Source: Janthinobacterium sp051380875 (lineage in GTDB: Bacteria > Pseudomonadota > Gammaproteobacteria > Burkholderiales > Burkholderiaceae_D). From it: 64,000 nucleotides of DNA. This document shows positions 25,697 to 34,102 of this stretch, in pieces (the first letter of the stretch is position 1; every line of letters begins with the position of its first letter). A model generated the notes under the pieces. The model ran no database searches, was not told the origin of the DNA, and saw only the letters and a program-made list of their open reading frames with translations. The stretch is taken from assembly GCF_051380875.1 (NCBI RefSeq), contig NZ_JBNYXW010000017.1, positions 84,306 through 148,305 of the forward strand, read 5' to 3'. Made by a program: the position numbers and the translations under genes.

Positions 25697-26650
25697 ATGA
25701 GCAGCGCACTCCACTTCAAATCCATCAACTACACGGGCCAGGGCAGCGGCCCGCGCCTGATCGTCACCGGCGCCGTGCACGGCAATGAAACCTGCGGCAC
25801 CAAGGGCATCAAACGCGTGATGGCTGAACTCGACAGCGGCGCCATCTCCATCCTCGCCGGCAGCGTCACCTTCGTGCCCATCACCAACCCATTGGCCTAC
25901 GCCAAGGGCGTGCGCAGCGGCGACCGCAACCTGAACCGCAACCTGTTCCCGAACGACAATGCGCAAGATTTCGAAGACCGCATCGCCAATTGGCTGTGCC
26001 CGTTGCTGGGCCAGCACGACGTGCTGCTGGACTTGCACTCATTCAATGCCGACAGCCAGCCCTTCGTCATGGTCGGGCCGCGCAACAACGATGGCCCGCT
26101 GCAACCATTCCAGCACGAGGAAAAGGAACGCGCACTGGCGCGCCGCCTGGGCGTGCGCCGCTTCGTCGATGGCTGGCTGCACGCCTACGGCCAGGGCGTG
26201 CAGCGCCGCCTGGGCAGCAGCGACCAGGTGGGCATGGTCTTGCGCTATGGCGTAGGCACCACGGAATACATGCGCTCGACAGGCGGCTATGCGCTGACCC
26301 TGGAATGCGGCCAGCATGCGGACCCGGCCGCGCCGGACGTGGCCTACCGCGCCATCAAGAATACGCTGGCCTTTTTGGGCTTCATTGATACACCGCAAGC
26401 GGAACCGATTGCGGACGCCGACATGGAAGCATTGAACATGGTCGTCGTGCACGACAAGCTCGATGCGGGCGACCGCTTCATCAAGACCTGGTCCAGCTTT
26501 GACAAGGTGAAACAGGGCGAGCAAATCGGCGTGCGCTTTGATGGCACGCCAGTCACGGCCGAGTTTGATGCCTACATCCTGTTCCCCGACGTCAACGCGG
26601 CAGCCAATGCCGAGTGGTATTACCTGGCAAGAGTCGCCGCCAGCTTTTAA
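25697..26650 (+). CDS. Succinylglutamate desuccinylase/aspartoacylase-family hydrolase
   Basis: About 317 residues (start at 25697, AGGA ten bases upstream; an ATG at 25688 is too close to that site). M14-type zinc carboxypeptidase fold. Zinc ligands and catalytic residues are visible: His and Glu in GAVHGNETCG, His in LLDLHSFN, and a Glu in TLECGQHAD. The family removes acyl groups from amino acids or related small amides. There are no arginine-succinyltransferase genes here, so it is not clearly AstE. Substrate unknown. Confidence 0.85.
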   Translation: MSSALHFKSINYTGQGSGPRLIVTGAVHGNETCGTKGIKRVMAELDSGAISILAGSVTFVPITNPLAYAKGVRSGDRNLNRNLFPNDNAQDFEDRIANWLCPLLGQHDVLLDLHSFNADSQPFVMVGPRNNDGPLQPFQHEEKERALARRLGVRRFVDGWLHAYGQGVQRRLGSSDQVGMVLRYGVGTTEYMRSTGGYALTLECGQHADPAAPDVAYRAIKNTLAFLGFIDTPQAEPIADADMEALNMVVVHDKLDAGDRFIKTWSSFDKVKQGEQIGVRFDGTPVTAEFDAYILFPDVNAAANAEWYYLARVAASF

Positions 26651-26992
26651 TTAGTGGCCGACCGACTTTGAAAACAAGTTAATCACCAGTACGCCGGCAA
26701 TGATCAGGCCCAGGCCGATCAGCGCCGGCAAGTCCAGGCTTTGCTTGAACCAGAACCAGCCCACGGCGGAAATGAGCACGATGCCCACGCCGGACCAGAT
26801 GGCATACACGATGCCGGTAGGAATGACGCGCATGGTCAGCGACAAGAACCAGAACGCGATGCAATAGCCGACCACGGTGATGATGCTGGGCAGCAAGCGA
26901 CTGAAACCGTCGGACGCCTTTAGTGCGCTGGTGGCGATGACCTCGGCGATGATGGCAATGGCCAGGTAGAAATACGTCATGGCAAGGCTCAT
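26651..26992 (-). CDS. Small multidrug resistance exporter, EmrE-like
   Basis: 113 residues with four membrane helices. The essential Glu (residue 17, in AIIAEVIATSALK) is present. The loop sequence IPTGIVYAIWSGVGIVLIS, together with LDLPALIG, matches EmrE/QacE much more closely than the Gdx/SugE type. AAGGA lies seven bases before the ATG. It works as an antiparallel homodimer, exchanging protons for cationic drugs or polyaromatic cations. It follows sugE/gdx after 100 bases on the same strand and is probably co-transcribed, so it may also come under the guanidine riboswitch. Confidence 0.92.
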   Translation of the reverse strand: MSLAMTYFYLAIAIIAEVIATSALKASDGFSRLLPSIITVVGYCIAFWFLSLTMRVIPTGIVYAIWSGVGIVLISAVGWFWFKQSLDLPALIGLGLIIAGVLVINLFSKSVGH

Positions 26993-27092
26993 GCTTGCAT
27001 CCTTTCAAGGACAATCGATACAGCAACGCCCCGCCCGTCCGCCGCCTGCTCGTTCAGGGCGGCGCAACGGTGCAGGGCGCGTCAGGGAAAAT

Positions 27093-27413
27093 TTACTGCG
27101 GGCTGAGCAGCTTCAAGCCCAGGATGCCGGACACGATCAGCGCGATGCAGGCGATGCGCGCCGCACTGGCCGGTTCGCCCAGCACCATGATGCCGAAAAT
27201 GGCCGTACCCACGGTACCGATGCCCGTCCAGATCGCATACGCGGTGCCCAGCGGCAAGGTACGCAAGGCCAGGCCCAGCATCACTACGCTGGCCACCATG
27301 GAAATGGCCGTCAGCACCGATGGCACGAGACGGGTAAAGCCGTCGCTGTATTTGAGGCCGATGGCCCAGCCAGTTTCCAGCAAGCCAGCCAGTACCAGAA
27401 TAATCCACGCCAT
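27093..27413 (-). CDS. gdx: Guanidinium exporter Gdx (SugE-type SMR protein)
   Basis: 106 residues, four membrane helices. Glu13 in LLETGWAIGLKYSDGFTRL and the Gdx signature GTAYAIWTGIGTVG mark this as the guanidinium-specific branch of the SMR family, which exports one guanidinium ion against two protons. The ATG at 27413 has AGGAG seven bases upstream. Directly before that site lie two ACGR-loop hairpins forming a guanidine-II riboswitch, which fits the assigned substrate. Confidence 0.95.
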   Translation of the reverse strand: MAWIILVLAGLLETGWAIGLKYSDGFTRLVPSVLTAISMVASVVMLGLALRTLPLGTAYAIWTGIGTVGTAIFGIMVLGEPASAARIACIALIVSGILGLKLLSPQ

Positions 27414-27430
27414 ACACACTCTCCTGAGGC

Positions 27431-27482
27431 GGCAGGGTCGTCCCCGCCATGCAGCCCCATCATCGAGCGGGGCCGTCCCCAC
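27431..27482 (-). promoter_or_regulatory. Guanidine-II (mini-ykkC) riboswitch
   Basis: On the minus strand, two short G/C hairpins each carry the diagnostic ACGR tetraloop. P1 (27482-27467) is GTGGGG-ACGG-CCCCGC. P2 (27448-27431) is GGCGGGG-ACGA-CCCTGCC. P2 ends five bases before the CAGGAG ribosome-binding site (27426-27421) of gdx. In this class guanidine stabilises both hairpins in a loop-loop contact and frees the ribosome-binding site, switching translation on. Position, loops and downstream gene all agree. Confidence 0.92.
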
Positions 27483-27540
27483 AGGAGCAAAAGGAAAAAG
27501 TATACCATCGGCAACAAACTCTTGCCCACTGCCGCGCTTG

Positions 27541-28497
27541 CTAGCCAGCTGCGCGGCGCAAGCGTGGAAAGAGCGGACCGGCCAGCACGAACAGCCACAC
27601 GACCAGGACAAATGGCGACGTCAGCGCGGGCATGCCCAGCGGCTCCAGGGCGCCGGACATGGCGGCGAACACGACCACCGTGACCACGGTGGCGAGCAAG
27701 GCATACGCTGCCGAGGCCACATCGAGCACAAAAAACACGCTGACCAGCGCAATGGCCGTCAGCGCCGAGTTGAAGCCAAAGGCGCCCGAGCGTATCGCCG
27801 GCTCCGCCGCGCCCATGATCCACGCCACCAGGATGCCGGTGAACGAGCCCAGCAGTGCAGCCAGGCCGGCCACTCTTGAGCTGATCAGCAATGCCAAAGC
27901 GAAGATGACGCCCGTGACCATATTGCCCTGGAAGAAAATTTGGGCGATGCCATTGAATAGCCCCTCAAGCACCGTCGATATGGTCACGATGCCTTCCACT
28001 GTCGAGGCCGCCTTTGGAAGGCCAGCCGTCGGCAGCACGCCCGTCGTCTGCAGGCGCCCGAAACGTGCGCATGCCATGACGAAAAACAAGGTGGTGAAGA
28101 CGAACGGCGCCGTCAGGGCGGGCACATTCCAGGTACCCAGCAAACGCAGCAGCGCTGCCAGGATGACGGTCGTGCTGGCGGCGGCCAGCACAACATAGGT
28201 CCAGGTCAGCAAGTTGAGATCAAGGAAATACATCAAGCCTATGGCGACGAGCGCGCCGTTGAAGCCAAACAGCCCGGCCCGTACTTGCGCACGCTCGGCA
28301 CCGAGGAGCATGGCGGTGGCCGTACTGGTGATGGTACCCAGCAGCACCGCCCAGCCAAACAGGCTGGCATTGTAGAAAATACCCACCAGGAACAGCAGAC
28401 CAGTCAGGCTATTGTTTTGCAACATCACTTGTCCGATGCCGCGCAGCACCGTATCGACAAAGGTGGCGGCACGGCGCGGCAGGGAATCGCCTTCCAT
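27541..28497 (-). CDS. UT-family urea transporter
   Basis: 318 residues from the ATG at 28497; a start at 28566 would add 23 residues. Two homologous halves of about five membrane helices each are visible. The UT signature occurs twice, as QVMLQNNSLTGLLFLVGIF and QIFFQGNMVTGVIFALALL, and the L/P box appears as NVPALTAPFVFTTLFF and GMPALTSPFVLVVWLF. Bacterial UT proteins are channels for urea through the inner membrane. It lies upstream of gdx on the same strand (127 bases apart, with the riboswitch between) and about 9 kb from the urease operon it probably supplies. Confidence 0.92.
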   Translation of the reverse strand: MEGDSLPRRAATFVDTVLRGIGQVMLQNNSLTGLLFLVGIFYNASLFGWAVLLGTITSTATAMLLGAERAQVRAGLFGFNGALVAIGLMYFLDLNLLTWTYVVLAAASTTVILAALLRLLGTWNVPALTAPFVFTTLFFVMACARFGRLQTTGVLPTAGLPKAASTVEGIVTISTVLEGLFNGIAQIFFQGNMVTGVIFALALLISSRVAGLAALLGSFTGILVAWIMGAAEPAIRSGAFGFNSALTAIALVSVFFVLDVASAAYALLATVVTVVVFAAMSGALEPLGMPALTSPFVLVVWLFVLAGPLFPRLRRAAG

Positions 28498-28775
28498 GGC
28501 GCAGCCTGTCGTCGTCACCCTCGCCATGCACGACGCCAGCAACGCCACGATATTTTTCGGTTTCATTATTTTCTTTGAAGCGTCCGGCATGCCTTGCGGC
28601 AAGCCGGCACGGATGAGCATATTATTGCAATGATGCAATTTTACACAGATATCCAGCATGGCCTCCTGCAATACGAGGCACGCCATGGCTAGTGGCGCCG
28701 CTCTAGTCAAAAATGCACCACAAACGGGGCAACGGCAGCATAATGACAACACCTGCATTCCTATCCGGAGCGACG

Positions 28776-29135
28776 ATGCTTATCCTGGCCCAGGCCCTGA
28801 CCGCCATCATTCTGCTGCTGCATGTCTATATCGTGCTGCTCGAAACCGTGCTGTTCGACGCGCGCGGGCGCAAGGTATTTGGCCTCAGCAAGGAAAAAGC
28901 GGATATCGTGCGCCCCGCCATGTCCAACCAGGGCTGCTACAACGGCTTCCTGGTGGCGGCGCTGGCGCTGGGTTTTTTCCATCCCGATGCCGCCATCGCC
29001 CATGCATTCACCGTCTTCGGCCTCGTGTGCATCGCCGTCGCCGGCCTATGGGGTGCAGCCACCGTCATGATACGCATCGTCTACCTGCAAACGGTGCCCG
29101 CCGTCATCGCCCTGCTGCTGTTCCACTTCGCCTGA
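28776..29135 (+). CDS. DUF1304-family membrane protein
   Basis: 119 residues from the ATG at 28776, preceded by GGAG; upstream ATGs have no good site and give an unusual N-terminus. Four hydrophobic segments. The first helix is followed by HVYIVLLETVLF, and NQGCYNGFLVAALALG is the typical DUF1304 pattern. Function unknown in the family. It is divergent from the urea transporter and upstream of the ArsR-old yellow enzyme pair. Confidence 0.82.
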   Translation: MLILAQALTAIILLLHVYIVLLETVLFDARGRKVFGLSKEKADIVRPAMSNQGCYNGFLVAALALGFFHPDAAIAHAFTVFGLVCIAVAGLWGAATVMIRIVYLQTVPAVIALLLFHFA

Positions 29136-29208
29136 TCCCGCCGGGGCGGCCCACTCGCCGCCCTTCTCGCCGAGCGGGAATCTCACGCCGCCAGCACGCT
29201 ATCGTTTT

Positions 29209-29228
29209 ATATCGTAATATGACGATAT
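29209..29228 (+). promoter_or_regulatory. Palindromic operator before the ArsR gene
   Basis: Inverted repeat ATATCGT-N6-ACGATAT in an AT-rich pocket, about 65 bases upstream of the ArsR start codon. The arrangement fits an ArsR autoregulatory site. No other palindrome of this quality is nearby. Confidence 0.6.
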
Positions 29229-29291
29229 TGAAATTTGAAAAATGCGATACATACCTCGCCCTCAGACGAAATGATCGACCAGGAGAATCCC

Positions 29292-29588
29292 ATGGACATC
29301 GACGCCATCCACAAGGCGCTGGCCAATCCCGTACGCCGGCAGATTTTGCAATGGCTGAAAGAGCCCGGGCAGCATTTCGCGCAGCAAGACCATCCGCTCG
29401 ACTTCGGCGTCTGCGCCGGGCTGATCGATCGCCGCCTGGGCTTGTCGCAATCGACCGTCTCGGCGCACCTTGCCACCTTGCAAAAGGCCGGCTTGATTTC
29501 AGCCAGGAAAGTGGGGCAATGGAGCTTTTTCAAACGCAATGAAGCCACCATCCAGGCTTTTCTTGAGTACATGCAGCAAGGTTTGTAA
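29292..29588 (+). CDS. ArsR-family transcriptional repressor
   Basis: 98 residues from the ATG at 29292 (AGGAG, six-base spacing). The winged helix is clear: ALANPVRRQILQWLKEPG, then the recognition helix LGLSQSTVSAHLATLQKAGL, and the wing RKVGQWSFFKRNEA. Only one cysteine (in DFGVCAGLIDRR) is present, so it lacks the metal-binding Cys pairs of arsenic or zinc sensors. It is followed after 55 bases by an old yellow enzyme, so an electrophile or redox signal acting on that cysteine is a reasonable guess, not shown. Confidence 0.88.
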   Translation: MDIDAIHKALANPVRRQILQWLKEPGQHFAQQDHPLDFGVCAGLIDRRLGLSQSTVSAHLATLQKAGLISARKVGQWSFFKRNEATIQAFLEYMQQGL

Positions 29589-29643
29589 CAGCAGGCCCAT
29601 CCACATCGCCGTTCGCGGCTCTCCCGACAGGAAAATAGCAATC

Positions 29644-30699
29644 ATGACAACTTTATTCGACCCCATCACCATTGGCAGCCTGCAATTGAAAAACCGCATC
29701 ATCATGGCGCCGCTGACGCGTTCGCGCGCCGGCAACCCGGGCCGCGTGCCCAACGCCCTGATGGCCGAGTACTACGCACAGCGCGCCACGGCCGGCATGA
29801 TCATTTCGGAAGCGACCGCCGTCACGCCACAAGGCGTGGGCTATGCGGACACGCCAGGCATCTGGTCCGATGAACAGGTGGAAGGCTGGAAACACATCAC
29901 TCAGGCCGTGCATGACGCGGGCGGCCTGATCGTGCTGCAGCTGTGGCATGTGGGGCGCATTTCCGCGCCGCTCTTCCTCGATGGCGACTTGCCAGTGGCA
30001 CCCAGCGCCGTCAAGCCGGCCGGCCATGTCAGCCTGGTGCGCCCGCAACAGGAGTTCGTCACTCCCCGCGCGCTGGACACGCAAGAGATTCCCGGCATCG
30101 TCGCGGCCTACCGCCTTGGCGCCATGAATGCGAAAAAGGCGGGCTTCGATGGCGTGGAAATCCACGGCGCCAACGGTTATCTGCTCGACCAGTTCCTGCA
30201 AGACAGCACCAACTTGCGCACCGACAACTATGGCGGCGCGATTGAAAACCGCGCCCGCCTGATGCTCGAAGTGACGGACGCGTGCATCGACGTATGGGGC
30301 GCCGACAAGGTCGGCATGCACCTGGCGCCGCGCCGCGATGCGCACGACATGGGCGACTCGAACCCGCGCGCCACCTTCGGCTACGTGGCACGCGAGCTGG
30401 GCAAGCGCGGCATCGCCTTCATCTGCGCACGCGAAGCGCTCGGTGAAGACCGCCTGGGTCCGTACCTGAAAGAGCAATTTGGCGGCGTATACATTGCCAA
30501 TGAAAAAATGGACAAGGCAGCCGCCGAAGCCCTGCTGGCGTCCGGCGAAGCCGATGCCGTCGCCTTTGGCCTGTGGTTCATCGCCAACCCGGACTTGCCA
30601 GTCCGCCTGCACCGCGACGCGCCATTGAATCCGCTTAACCCGGCAACCCTGTACGCGCCCGATGCGGCCGGCTACACGGACTATCCGGCACTGGCCTGA
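29644..30699 (+). CDS. Old yellow enzyme family alkene reductase (NemA-like)
   Basis: 351 residues from the ATG at 29644. FMN-binding TIM barrel with the family marks NRIIMAPLTRSRA, the substrate-binding HGANGYLLDQFLQDSTN, and NLRTDNYGGAIENRARL. It reduces activated C=C bonds of enones, maleimides, nitrate esters or quinones using NAD(P)H. It is in an apparent operon with the ArsR regulator and probably serves in electrophile detoxification. A 350-base gene-free stretch follows. Confidence 0.93.
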   Translation: MTTLFDPITIGSLQLKNRIIMAPLTRSRAGNPGRVPNALMAEYYAQRATAGMIISEATAVTPQGVGYADTPGIWSDEQVEGWKHITQAVHDAGGLIVLQLWHVGRISAPLFLDGDLPVAPSAVKPAGHVSLVRPQQEFVTPRALDTQEIPGIVAAYRLGAMNAKKAGFDGVEIHGANGYLLDQFLQDSTNLRTDNYGGAIENRARLMLEVTDACIDVWGADKVGMHLAPRRDAHDMGDSNPRATFGYVARELGKRGIAFICAREALGEDRLGPYLKEQFGGVYIANEKMDKAAAEALLASGEADAVAFGLWFIANPDLPVRLHRDAPLNPLNPATLYAPDAAGYTDYPALA

Positions 30700-31047
30700 G
30701 TAGCCGAGTAGCAATTAGCCCTCGCAACGTCCCCTGACGGCGGGCGCAACGATCCTGGCGCTGGCAACGGCGTCACGCTCGCAACGCCCGCCGCTTTGCT
30801 TCCACTCCCTTCGCTCCTTCGCTCCCTGCCCGCTCAACGCCATCGGCACCGCGCCAGACGGACACAGTTAAAATAGCAGTGGAAGTAGCAACAGCAACAG
30901 CCCCGGCACCGCATGAATAGCGGCCTGGGCTGCTTGTCGCCACCGCCAGCCCCGTATAGAATGCGTGCGCAGAATTTTTGCTTCAAGCAGTGGCCAGCCG
31001 CGCCATCGCATCAGAACAGAGACACGCACATATAATAAAGGGTATCC
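30700..31047. other. Gene-free stretch
   Basis: About 350 bases without a supportable gene. It holds a long-range complementary pair (GGCGGGCG near 30738 and CGCCCGCC near 30796) with a loop too long for a standard terminator, and short CTTCGCTC repeats near 30805-30830. The promoter of the PlsC-like gene must lie at its right end. Nothing else is seen. Confidence 0.4.
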
Positions 31048-31659
31048 ATGGACGATTTATTTGTACACACGCGCGATTTGCCGACCTGGCACCAGCGCTG
31101 CGCGCTGCGGCTGCTGCATCTGTTCGGCTGGCGCCTGCGCTTTCGCCCCCTGCCAGGACCGCGTGGCATCGTCGTCGTCTATCCGCACACCTCAAACTGG
31201 GACTTCATCGTGGGCCTGTTCGGCAAATGGGCGCTGGCCCTGCCGTTCCGCTGGCTGGCGAAAGATTCCCTGTTCCGCGGCCCGCTGGGCAAGGTGCTGC
31301 GCTACCTGGGCGGCGAACCCGTCGACCGCAGCACCACCAGCGGTACGATACAACGCCAGGCCGAGCGCATGCAGGCTGCCCACTGGTATTGGCTGGCCAT
31401 CACGCCGGAAGCGACGCGCAGCTACCGCCCGAACTGGAAGAGCGGCTTCTATCACCTGGCCCTGGCCGCCAAGGTGCCTTTATTGCTGGTCTACATCGAC
31501 TATCCAAACAAGGTGCTGGGCGTGGTCGACCATCTGAGCTTGACGGGCGACAAGCAAGCCGACATGGCCGCCATCGCCGCCATCTATGCGGGCCACCAGG
31601 GCTTGCATCCTGAAAACGCGGCCCCCATCGTGTTGTCCGACAAGCGCCCCGGCGCCTAA
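31048..31659 (+). CDS. PlsC-like 1-acylglycerol-3-phosphate acyltransferase family protein
   Basis: 203 residues, shorter than standard PlsC. The catalytic HX4D box is present (His47 to Asp52, PHTSNWDF), and block III-like PEATRSYRPNWKSGFYHLA replaces the common EGTRS. These enzymes transfer an acyl chain to lysophosphatidate or related lysolipids at the inner membrane face. The short, divergent block III suggests a different acceptor. Its stop overlaps by four bases the stop of the converging ureJ gene. Confidence 0.85.
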   Translation: MDDLFVHTRDLPTWHQRCALRLLHLFGWRLRFRPLPGPRGIVVVYPHTSNWDFIVGLFGKWALALPFRWLAKDSLFRGPLGKVLRYLGGEPVDRSTTSGTIQRQAERMQAAHWYWLAITPEATRSYRPNWKSGFYHLALAAKVPLLLVYIDYPNKVLGVVDHLSLTGDKQADMAAIAAIYAGHQGLHPENAAPIVLSDKRPGA

Positions 31660-32219
31660 GCCACCCCCATCAGCACCACGCCGGCGGCCGCCAGGGCCAC
31701 GCCGGCCAGGCGCAGCAAGCGCTCGGCCATCACCTGGCCGATGCAACGCCCCGCCAACAGCAGCATGGCCGAGGCCAGCATGAAGCCGAACGCGGCCGAT
31801 GCGGCAGGAAGTTCTTGCCCATGCGCATTGCCATGCGCCAGCGCAAACGCCCCCACGAGTAGCATGCCCAGCCAGTTCGGCATGGCCAGCGCCAGCGCGA
31901 TGGCCAGCCCCACCAGCGCCACTGTGGCGGCGATGCCCGTTTCCAACCCGGGAAGGGTCAAGCCAGCCATGCCGGCCAGCGCACCGAACAGCATCATGCC
32001 GAGAAAGGTGGCAGGCTGCGCCAGGCCGCGGCGCTGCTGGCCGCCCCAGATGCCCACGCCCAGCATGGCCAGCAAATGGTTGATGCCCGTCAATGGATGG
32101 GCCAGGCCAGCCAGGAAGCCCGCATTGTCGCCATGGCCGGGATGGGCCATGGCGGGCAAGGCCAGCAGGCACAACGCGGCCACGGCCGTCGTTTGCTGCA
32201 AAAATCGTTTCGTCATCAC
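31656..32219 (-). CDS. ureJ: HupE/UreJ-type nickel transporter
   Basis: 187 residues. Signal peptide to about residue 24 (ALPAMA), then HPGHGDNAGFLAGLAHPLTGINHLLAM, whose His-rich HPxxGxxHLLAM core is the family signature, and about six membrane helices. It brings nickel into the cell for urease. It overlaps the ureG stop by four bases and is the last gene of the urease operon. Confidence 0.93.
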   Translation of the reverse strand: MMTKRFLQQTTAVAALCLLALPAMAHPGHGDNAGFLAGLAHPLTGINHLLAMLGVGIWGGQQRRGLAQPATFLGMMLFGALAGMAGLTLPGLETGIAATVALVGLAIALALAMPNWLGMLLVGAFALAHGNAHGQELPAASAAFGFMLASAMLLLAGRCIGQVMAERLLRLAGVALAAAGVVLMGVA

Positions 32220-32851
32220 ATCGCCTTGTTCGGTTGATCGAGCAAACCTTGCTCGCGGATAAAATCGATCACCACCTGCACGCCGTCGCCGCTGCGCAGG
32301 TTGGTAAACACGAATGGACGCTCGCCGCGCATGCGTTTGGCGTCCTGCGCCATCACGTCCAGGTTGGCTCCCACATACGGCGCCAGGTCCGTCTTGTTGA
32401 TAATGAGCAAGTCCGAGCGCGTGATGCCGGGGCCGCCCTTGCGCGGAATCTTTTCGCCGCCGGCCACGTCGATCACGTAGATCGTCAGGTCCGACAATTC
32501 CGGGCTGAAGGTGGCGGCCAGGTTATCGCCGCCCGATTCGACCAGGATCAAGTCGAGTGCGGGAAAGTCGGCCTGCATGCGCGCGATCGCTTCGAGATTG
32601 ATGGAGGCGTCTTCGCGAATCGCCGTGTGCGGGCAGCCGCCCGTCTCCACACCCATCAGGCGCTCGGCCGGCAAGGCATCGGCGCGCAGCAGGATTTCCA
32701 TGTCCTCCTTGGTATAGATGTCATTCGTGATGACGGCCATGTCATAGCGCGCGCGCATGCCTTTGCACAGCATTTCGCACAGGGCCGTCTTGCCCGAGCC
32801 GACGGGCCCGCCAATACCCACGCGCAGTGGATTCGATGTGATGGATGTCAT
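32216..32851 (-). CDS. ureG: Urease accessory GTPase UreG
   Basis: 211 residues from the ATG at 32851 (AAGGCGAG site; an ATG at 32875 lacks one). P-loop GGPVGSGKTAL, the nickel-binding CPH motif in GGCPHTAIREDASIN, and the SIMIBI-class NKTDLAPYVGA are all present. It delivers nickel to the active site in the UreDFG complex using GTP. Lies between ureF and ureJ. Confidence 0.97.
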   Translation of the reverse strand: MTSITSNPLRVGIGGPVGSGKTALCEMLCKGMRARYDMAVITNDIYTKEDMEILLRADALPAERLMGVETGGCPHTAIREDASINLEAIARMQADFPALDLILVESGGDNLAATFSPELSDLTIYVIDVAGGEKIPRKGGPGITRSDLLIINKTDLAPYVGANLDVMAQDAKRMRGERPFVFTNLRSGDGVQVVIDFIREQGLLDQPNKAM

Positions 32852-32885
32852 GTTCTCGCCTTTTTCTTGTGTCATGATTGTGTGA

Positions 32886-33569
32886 TCAGGAGCGGTACAG
32901 CCGGCTGTACTGCACTTCGTGCCGCATCGACAGCAGCGACAGGCCCGGCGCCCAGTTGCCCATCTCGTCGTCCTGCAAGGTGCGTGCCGTCAGGGCCGCC
33001 GCTTCCAGCTCGGGGCGCAGCGACAACAGCAGGCGCTGGCCCGCCACCTGCCCCAGCGGCACCGATTTCACGCACACCAGCACCTGGTTTTCGGCCCAGG
33101 CAAACAGCATGGCCAGCAGCGCTTCTTCGCGCGGAATGGCCAGCGCCGCCACGGCGCAGGCATACGCGGTGGGCAAGGCCACTTCCGGCTGGCCTTGCAG
33201 CATGTCGATCAATACGCCATCGGCTACGCCCAGTTCGGCCAGCAGCTTTGTCAGCGAATAGCCCATCTGGATGGTCTCGGCGCGAAACTCCGCCGTGTCG
33301 CGCGAGGCGATGAAGCGCTCGCTCCAGCGCTGCACGGCGCATATATCCTGCTCCTCAAACGCCTGCATCAGGCGCCAGCACAGCGGCGCTTCCCAGCGCG
33401 CCACCACCTGCATCAAATGCTGCGCGATCCAGCTGCGCGCCGTGGCCGCATCGTGCACCAGGGTCGATTCGAGCGCCGCCTCCAGCCCCTGCGAATAGCT
33501 GTAGGCGCCAATCGGCAAGGCAGGACTGGCAAACTGCAGCAAGTGCAGCAGGGCCGACGCCTGCATCAC
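32886..33569 (-). CDS. ureF: Urease accessory protein UreF
   Basis: 227 residues, all-helical. The UreF hallmark ASPALPIGAYSYSQGLE is at the N-terminus, and a C-terminal tail that contacts UreG is present (RHEVQYSRLYRS). UreF gates GTP hydrolysis by UreG during nickel insertion. It overlaps the end of ureE by four bases, so the two are translationally coupled. Confidence 0.95.
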   Translation of the reverse strand: MMQASALLHLLQFASPALPIGAYSYSQGLEAALESTLVHDAATARSWIAQHLMQVVARWEAPLCWRLMQAFEEQDICAVQRWSERFIASRDTAEFRAETIQMGYSLTKLLAELGVADGVLIDMLQGQPEVALPTAYACAVAALAIPREEALLAMLFAWAENQVLVCVKSVPLGQVAGQRLLLSLRPELEAAALTARTLQDDEMGNWAPGLSLLSMRHEVQYSRLYRS

Positions 33570-34090
33570 GGGGCGCCTGGCGTATCGCCGGGGCGGTGGA
33601 TTTTCTGCCGCAGCGGCACGGGCGCCAGCAAGTGCGGTCCATGGCCGTCATGGTGGCCATGGCCGCCGCCATACGCGCCCGCCTCCGGCTCGAACGGCGC
33701 GCTTTCCTCCGTCACGCTGGCGTGCAAGCCTTCCAGCATCTCTTTCAAGACGACGTCCTTGCGTATGCGCAAGAAGCCGTCGCCCACCTGCGCCTGCGTG
33801 TGCCGGTTGCCCAGGTGGAAAGCGCAGCGCAGCAAGGTATGTGCGTCCGCGCAGCGCACCAGGTAGGTCGGTTCGCGCGCGGCGACGATCTGCACCACCT
33901 GCCCTTCCGGGCCCGTCATGCGTTCGCCGTCGCGCAGCACCGTGCCGCGCACGGTGAACACGGCCACCGCGTCGCCATTCGACAGCACGGCGCGCAGCCG
34001 GCATTTTTCCCGCTGGTCATACGGCAGCACCAGTTGCGCGAACGGCGCGCGGTCGTCGCCGGCCCCCAGTTTGGTATGCAATGTGAGCAT
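33566..34090 (-). CDS. ureE: Urease accessory nickel chaperone UreE
   Basis: 174 residues. The N-terminal peptide-binding domain (about 1-70) and the C-terminal metal-binding domain with LLRCAFHLGNRHTQAQV are present. The His/Gly-rich tail GGGHGHHDGHGPHLL binds extra nickel. It carries nickel to UreG. Lies 12 bases after ureC. Confidence 0.96.
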   Translation of the reverse strand: MLTLHTKLGAGDDRAPFAQLVLPYDQREKCRLRAVLSNGDAVAVFTVRGTVLRDGERMTGPEGQVVQIVAAREPTYLVRCADAHTLLRCAFHLGNRHTQAQVGDGFLRIRKDVVLKEMLEGLHASVTEESAPFEPEAGAYGGGHGHHDGHGPHLLAPVPLRQKIHRPGDTPGAP

Positions 34091-34102
34091 GATCTCTCCT
34101 GC

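Noticed and set aside
28625..28638. Inverted repeat TTGCA-N4-TGCAA between the urea transporter and the DUF1304 gene
   Set aside because: Short and only a weak match to any operator known to me; kept as a note, not as a feature.
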